Assembly: GCA_918244965.1 (NCBI GenBank)
Contig: CAKJYC010000006.1
Location: forward strand, 36,987-100,986
Direction of reading: 5' to 3'
Source of the DNA: Clostridiales bacterium
GTDB lineage: Bacteria; Bacillota; Clostridia; Christensenellales; CAG-138
Length of the DNA: 64,000 nucleotides
Shown: in pieces, positions 59,428 through 64,000 of the stretch
Layout of the letters: each line of letters opens with the position of its first letter
Numbering within the stretch: the first letter of the stretch is position 1
The notes under the pieces: model-generated
Database searches by the model: none
Told to the model about the DNA's origin: nothing
What the model saw: only the letters and a program-made list of their open reading frames with translations
Made by a program: the position numbers and the translations under genes

Positions 59428-62400
59428 ATGAGAAGAAAGACGATCAAAGCGATGATGTGCGTCGCCATAACGCTGGTAATGGCGTTTGTGAGTTATGTAG
59501 CCGTCCCGGCGAAAGCGATTGCGGAAGAGACGGAGCAAGCACAGCGCGCCGAAGCGATCGAAGCCTATGCGAACGCAAACGCCTTTTCTCAGGACAATGC
59601 GCCTGCGTACAGCCCGCTGGTTGGCGAGCTCTGCGAGGAACGCGACGAAAGCATGAAAACGTTCCGCAGAGCGGACGGCGCGCAGGAAGCGGTCCTCTAC
59701 AGCGACCCGGTCCACTATCGCAGGGACGGTGCATGGGAATCCATCGACAACACGCTGGAGCTTGTCGCGCTGGAAGACGGAACGCAGGTCTACCGAAACA
59801 GAGCGAATGATTTTGTCGTGTCCTTTTCTCCTTCCTTTCAAGCGGAAAACCTGATCACAGTTGCATCCAAAGGATATGTTCTTTCGTGGCGGTTCACGGA
59901 GGACGTGCCTTTTGCGCAGGAATATGCCACGCTTCCGATCGCGGACGCCGAGGCCGAGATCATCGAGAGGGAACACAGAAAGCCGGAAACGGACGAGGAG
60001 CGGGATGACGCGCTGCGCTTCCCGGAGGAGCTTTCCTCGGAGATCGCGTATACGGATCCGGAAACGGGCCTGAACGTGCGCTATATCTTGTCCGGCAAGC
60101 GCCTTTCCGAGCAGATCGTTCTGGAGCATGCGCCGGAGAAGGTGTTGGCGTATGCCTCCCTGTTGTCGACGAACGGACTGAAGGCGGAGGAGAAGGACGG
60201 GATCATCACATTGACGGATGAAGCGGGCCAGCCCGTGTTCGAGCTTTCACGGCCGGTCATGTTCGACGCAAACGGCGAGGAAAGCGAGGAGATCAAGATC
60301 CGCCTGACCGAGACGGAAAACGGATACGTCTACACGCTGATCCCTGATGAAAAATGGCTGCAGGATGAGAATCGCGCTTATCCCGTGACAGTCGATCCGG
60401 ATATCCGGATCCCGTTTGCCGGAAACGTCGAGGATACCTATGTTAACAGCAGTTACCCGAATACCAATTACAGCAGCAGCGTCGATATCCGAACGTCACA
60501 GTCCGGATACCGTACGCTGATTAAGATCAGTAACCTTCCCGATTTGCAAAGCGGGGACATGGTTCTGGATGCGGCCATTCACCTAACGAGAAGCAACGAG
60601 GATCCCAATTATTACAATACCCTGACGACCGGCTATCAGATCACGGATGCTTGGACCGTCGGCACCGTCACGTATAATGACATACCGCCCTATGAGGACA
60701 CTGCGGCGACCTTCGGAATTGCTGCGCGCGTGAACTATACGACCGATTTTGACATCACATCGCTGGTGAGGGGCTGGTACGACGGAACGATCACAAACTA
60801 CGGTCTTCTGTTCAAATCGCAGAATTATGTCATCTTCCGCTCGTCCGAGTACACCGGACAGGCGTCAAGGCGTCCGTCGCTCAGCATCGTTTACCGCAAT
60901 ACGACCGGTCTGGAGAGCAACTGGACTTATTACAGCCAGAGCGCAGGCCGTGCGGGCACGGGCTCGGTGAACCTTGCGTCCGGCAACCTGACGTGGACGC
61001 TGCCCGACGGCGGGATCAACAACGGCGTGCTGCCGATCTCGCTCTCGCATGTATACAATGTCAATGATATGGATGCGGAAATCGGCTACGGTTGCGGCTG
61101 GCGTCTGAACTATGCGCAGACGCTGGTGCGCGTTCCGCTCGAAAACGACGAAACGACCGTCGTCTATTACGAATATACGGATGGAGACGGTACGCGGCAT
61201 TACTATAAGGAGCAGAACGGGGCGTACGTCAACGAGTTGGACAAGGACAGCAAGCTGGCCTTTTACAACAACGATACGCGCGCGGAGATTACCGACAAGG
61301 GCGGAAACAAGCTCGTGTTCGAGCTCTTTACCTCCGGCTCCGGCAGTTCGCTGGAGCAGAACGGCCGGCTTATACGGATCGAGGACGCAAACGGCAACAA
61401 AACGCTGATCGAATACCTGACCCCCAATGCGTGGTCGCTTCGTATCAGCAAGATCAAGGAGCAGCTCAACGGGCAGACGGACTGCGATGAGATCGCGCTG
61501 CACTACGACGCGAATCTGTTCCTGCACGATATCGAGCTGCCGAACGGGCTGGATGTCACGTATTCCTATTCGATCAATAACGACCTGTCCGGCGCAAGCT
61601 ATACCGACGGAAACGCCATCGTTTTCAACTACTCCGCACACCGCCTTGCCAAAGCGACGAATATCGACGGCTATAATCTGCGCTACGTCTTTAACAGCCG
61701 GAACGGTGTTCGCATGGTAACGGAATACCAGGGCAATACGGAGGGACAGAATCTCCTGTTTGGCTACGGCCGCAGCAAGGCGGTCGTCACGGACAGTCTG
61801 GACCGCAAGACCGTCTATATGATGGATTCGTTCGGGCAGCCGATCTCCGTTACCGACGCAAAGGGCAGAGCCATGTTTGCCGCGTACAACACGGCGGAGC
61901 AAACCGTTACGCAGCTGTCCGCCGTGTCCAAGCTGCAGAATACCGTGGTGAACCTCCTCAAGAATCACGGCTTTGAACAGAGTTCCTCCGAGGATCAGTG
62001 GACGGTCAGCGGCTCCGGCGTTTCAATCGACTCCACCGTGCGCAAGGAGGGCCGCCGCAGTCTGAAGGTCACGAACGCTTCCGGCACGCGGACGATCGTG
62101 CAGACGGTTTCCGTGACGTCCGGCAAGACGTACACGCTCTCGGCCTATCTGAAGGGCGCAGGCAGCGCGCAGGTGCAGGCCGTCACGGGCGCGCAGACCT
62201 TTACGGGCGAGTTGACGGCGGCGAACTCGAACGAATGGAAGCGCATGTCCGTCACCTTCACGGCGACGTCCGGCAGCGCGACCGTGTCGATCATCGTGCC
62301 GTCGGGCAGCGGAACGCTGAACGTCGATTCGGTGCAGCTGGAGGAGACGGGTACGCCGAGCCGCTACAACATGCTTGAAAACAGCGATTTCCGGTACGGC

Positions 62401-64000
62401 ACAACATCCTATCAGCGCAACAATACAAACGACAACGGCATTGTCACGCTTTCCAACCCGTGGGGACGGCCCGATACGCTTTCCGATCAGGCGTACCGCT
62501 TCGGCTCGCAGATGACGGCCGAATCGTATCTGTCGCAGACGATTTCCGTCGCGGGCAGCGAGGGGGACACCTACTCCTTCGGTGCATGGGTAAAATCCAC
62601 GTCGCCGACGCAGTCGACGCAGTGGTACAACTACGGAACCGGCACACCGCCTTCGATCCATAAGGTCACGATCGGCGGAAAGTACCTGCTCGTGGAGTTT
62701 TTGAACAGCAACGGGGAGACGATCGGCTCCTCCGCGATCGGCTTTGCCGTCGATACGAGCGAATGGCAGTTCGCAAGCGGCGCGGCCGTCGCGCCCGGCA
62801 ATTACGCCAAGATCCGCATCACGGCGTTGGTCCGGTTCTGCGTCGGGGAAACGCTGATCGACGGCATGCAACTCTATCGCGAGACGTTCTCGCAGGCGTA
62901 CGCGTACGACAGTGAAGGCAATCTGACCGGCTATACCTCGCTGATCGGGCAGGAAAACAGCTTCGAGTACGACAACGACAACAACGTTACCAGCAGCACC
63001 GACCCGCGCGGAAACGAGACGACGTACACCTACTACACCGGCACGCACAACGTCAAGACGTCGAAAACGCAGGAAAACGTCCGGACGCGGTATGCGTATG
63101 ATACCATGGGGCTGGTCAATCAAACCCGCGTCGGCTCCGATACGGCATACATCGAAACGAGCGCCTCGCGCAACGACAGCGGCCTCACGACCACGATCAC
63201 CGACGCCCGCGGCAAACAGGTCCAGTATGCCTACGATTCCGACACGCGCCAGAATACGAAGATCACCGATCCGAACGGCAATGAAACCTATTTCGTATAC
63301 GGCGACGAAACCGAAATGCTGCGCTTGAACGAGATCAAGGCGGCGGACGGCGGCACGGTGCGGTATGGCTACGATCAATACGGTATGCTGCAGACCATCA
63401 CGGTCGGCGAATACGTCAACGGCGTTTGGACGCCGCACAACCGCTACGTCCTGTCCTACGACGCATGGAACCGTCCGGAGACGACGCAGGTCGGCAGACC
63501 GAACACCGAGACGACGCTCTCGACCAACACCTACGATGTATACGGCAAGCTGATCACCGCGGCATATGCCAACGGCTTATCGGTACGCTATGTGTATGAC
63601 GATCTCGACCGGGTCAAAAAGATCTATCAAAAGAACGGAAACACCCTGGAAGAACTGACCTACGAGATGATCTACAACGGTGACGGCGATCTATACGAAA
63701 TCCGAAACTTCCGCACGGAGAGGGCGAGCTTCTTTGCCTACGATCATGCGGGACGGTGCATGGAAAGTCTGGAGCGCTCGTTTACCTGCACCTACGAGAT
63801 CGTTTATGATGTAGACAACATTCCTTTATACAAGGAATACACCGTGACGTCATACGGTACGGTCATCTCCTCGTATGCGTACCAGTACGACGTCTGCAAC
63901 AACCTGACCAAGCTGACCTGCGCGGTCGCGGGCAGCACATGGAGCACGGTCTATACCTACGACGGCGACAACCGGCCCAAGACGACGACCCTGCAGAACA
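59428..64000 (+). CDS. Large DNRLRE / RHS-repeat cell-surface protein, 3'-truncated by window edge
   Basis: 1524 codons visible. AGGGGATTTATA precedes ATG 59428. Signal peptide (RKTIKAMMCVAITLVMAFVS), a WapA-like N-terminal region, a DNRLRE domain (about 344-487, DTYVNSSYPNTNYSSSVDIR), then an RHS/DUF6531-like start (GSVNLASGNLTW, about 515). Two carbohydrate-binding-like domains follow (about 838-978, NLLKNHGFEQSSS, and about 985-1150). From about 1155, YD/RHS repeats (YAYDSEGNLTGYTS, EYDNDNNVTSSTDPRG) run to the edge. Such proteins are secreted toxins or wall proteins with a variable C-terminal tip, which lies outside. GC-rich. Confidence 0.88.
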   Translation, partial: MRRKTIKAMMCVAITLVMAFVSYVAVPAKAIAEETEQAQRAEAIEAYANANAFSQDNAPAYSPLVGELCEERDESMKTFRRADGAQEAVLYSDPVHYRRDGAWESIDNTLELVALEDGTQVYRNRANDFVVSFSPSFQAENLITVASKGYVLSWRFTEDVPFAQEYATLPIADAEAEIIEREHRKPETDEERDDALRFPEELSSEIAYTDPETGLNVRYILSGKRLSEQIVLEHAPEKVLAYASLLSTNGLKAEEKDGIITLTDEAGQPVFELSRPVMFDANGEESEEIKIRLTETENGYVYTLIPDEKWLQDENRAYPVTVDPDIRIPFAGNVEDTYVNSSYPNTNYSSSVDIRTSQSGYRTLIKISNLPDLQSGDMVLDAAIHLTRSNEDPNYYNTLTTGYQITDAWTVGTVTYNDIPPYEDTAATFGIAARVNYTTDFDITSLVRGWYDGTITNYGLLFKSQNYVIFRSSEYTGQASRRPSLSIVYRNTTGLESNWTYYSQSAGRAGTGSVNLASGNLTWTLPDGGINNGVLPISLSHVYNVNDMDAEIGYGCGWRLNYAQTLVRVPLENDETTVVYYEYTDGDGTRHYYKEQNGAYVNELDKDSKLAFYNNDTRAEITDKGGNKLVFELFTSGSGSSLEQNGRLIRIEDANGNKTLIEYLTPNAWSLRISKIKEQLNGQTDCDEIALHYDANLFLHDIELPNGLDVTYSYSINNDLSGASYTDGNAIVFNYSAHRLAKATNIDGYNLRYVFNSRNGVRMVTEYQGNTEGQNLLFGYGRSKAVVTDSLDRKTVYMMDSFGQPISVTDAKGRAMFAAYNTAEQTVTQLSAVSKLQNTVVNLLKNHGFEQSSSEDQWTVSGSGVSIDSTVRKEGRRSLKVTNASGTRTIVQTVSVTSGKTYTLSAYLKGAGSAQVQAVTGAQTFTGELTAANSNEWKRMSVTFTATSGSATVSIIVPSGSGTLNVDSVQLEETGTPSRYNMLENSDFRYGTTSYQRNNTNDNGIVTLSNPWGRPDTLSDQAYRFGSQMTAESYLSQTISVAGSEGDTYSFGAWVKSTSPTQSTQWYNYGTGTPPSIHKVTIGGKYLLVEFLNSNGETIGSSAIGFAVDTSEWQFASGAAVAPGNYAKIRITALVRFCVGETLIDGMQLYRETFSQAYAYDSEGNLTGYTSLIGQENSFEYDNDNNVTSSTDPRGNETTYTYYTGTHNVKTSKTQENVRTRYAYDTMGLVNQTRVGSDTAYIETSASRNDSGLTTTITDARGKQVQYAYDSDTRQNTKITDPNGNETYFVYGDETEMLRLNEIKAADGGTVRYGYDQYGMLQTITVGEYVNGVWTPHNRYVLSYDAWNRPETTQVGRPNTETTLSTNTYDVYGKLITAAYANGLSVRYVYDDLDRVKKIYQKNGNTLEELTYEMIYNGDGDLYEIRNFRTERASFFAYDHAGRCMESLERSFTCTYEIVYDVDNIPLYKEYTVTSYGTVISSYAYQYDVCNNLTKLTCAVAGSTWSTVYTYDGDNRPKTTTLQN

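Noticed and set aside
60865..63438. Two long minus-strand frames opposite the RHS protein
   Set aside because: Codon-bias shadows; the plus strand shows signal peptide, DNRLRE and RHS repeats in one frame.
1..64000. Insertion sequences, rRNA genes, CRISPR-Cas, retrons or reverse transcriptases
   Set aside because: None of their marker motifs or genes was found on either strand.

Overview
The window looks like a Gram-positive, clostridial (Bacillota) chromosome carrying a large integrative and conjugative element (ICE). Reasons: strong AAGGAGG-type ribosome binding sites throughout, a Tn916/Tn1549-style integration and conjugation gene set (VirB4, VirD4, PrgI, PcfB, MobP/MobC, Maff2-like protein, KTR protein), many DUF families typical of gut Clostridia, and ECF-type sigma / DUF4367-type anti-sigma pairs. 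Base composition is mosaic. 0-7.8 kb and 19-26 kb are AT-rich, the conjugation block is intermediate, and 13.0-16.9 kb and 59.4-64 kb are clearly GC-rich.

Layout. (1) 0-7.6 kb is a defence-like island outside the integrase: a partial FRG-domain protein, a Gabija-type pair (OLD-like ATPase-TOPRIM nuclease plus UvrD-like helicase), an unknown 326-aa protein, and a convergent two-gene unit of an HExxH metallopeptidase with a small membrane protein. (2) 7.8-10.9 kb holds integrase, excisionase-like protein, sigma-like regulator, HTH proteins and KTR protein. (3) 10.85-20.65 kb is an envelope/secretion cargo region: two modules of small secreted protein plus DUF6034-type lipoprotein, each with a shared structured 5' leader, separated by a GC-rich ABC-exporter operon. 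An ECF sigma / anti-sigma pair and a third secreted protein lie next to them. (4) 20.86-26.06 kb is a second defence block: Kiwa (kwaA-kwaB), divergent from a SMEK-domain STAND-like NTPase with pentapeptide repeats. (5) 26.3-39.1 kb is the transfer region, read right to left: MobC, MobP relaxase, PcfB, a 58-aa protein, VirD4, Maff2-like, VirB6/TrbL-like, PrgI, VirB4, NlpC/P60 hydrolase, sortase. A hairpin-rich candidate oriT precedes mobC. (6) 38-55.6 kb is the replication/maintenance end: TOPRIM protein, a 2585-aa N6-methylase/SNF2-helicase giant with a tnpV gene nested out of frame inside it, LPD/DUF3846 accessory genes, a thioester/Cna-B adhesin, ParB and ParA.

(7) 55.6-56.35 kb is the junction: tRNA-Arg(CCT), inverted and direct repeats, and a second partial copy of the tRNA anticodon arm. 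It is the best candidate for the right end of the ICE. (8) 56.4-64 kb is flanking chromosome or another accessory region: small hypothetical genes, an XRE regulator, another sigma/anti-sigma pair, a secreted protein and a large DNRLRE/RHS-repeat cell-surface protein that runs off the window.

The ICE therefore appears to carry its transfer machinery together with at least one known anti-phage system (Kiwa), a STAND-type candidate, and a regulated set of surface/secreted proteins. The most unusual signals are the nested tnpV, the duplicated pseudoknot-like leaders, the metallopeptidase/membrane-protein pair, a sortase with Lys at the catalytic Arg position, and the repeat-rich tRNA junction.
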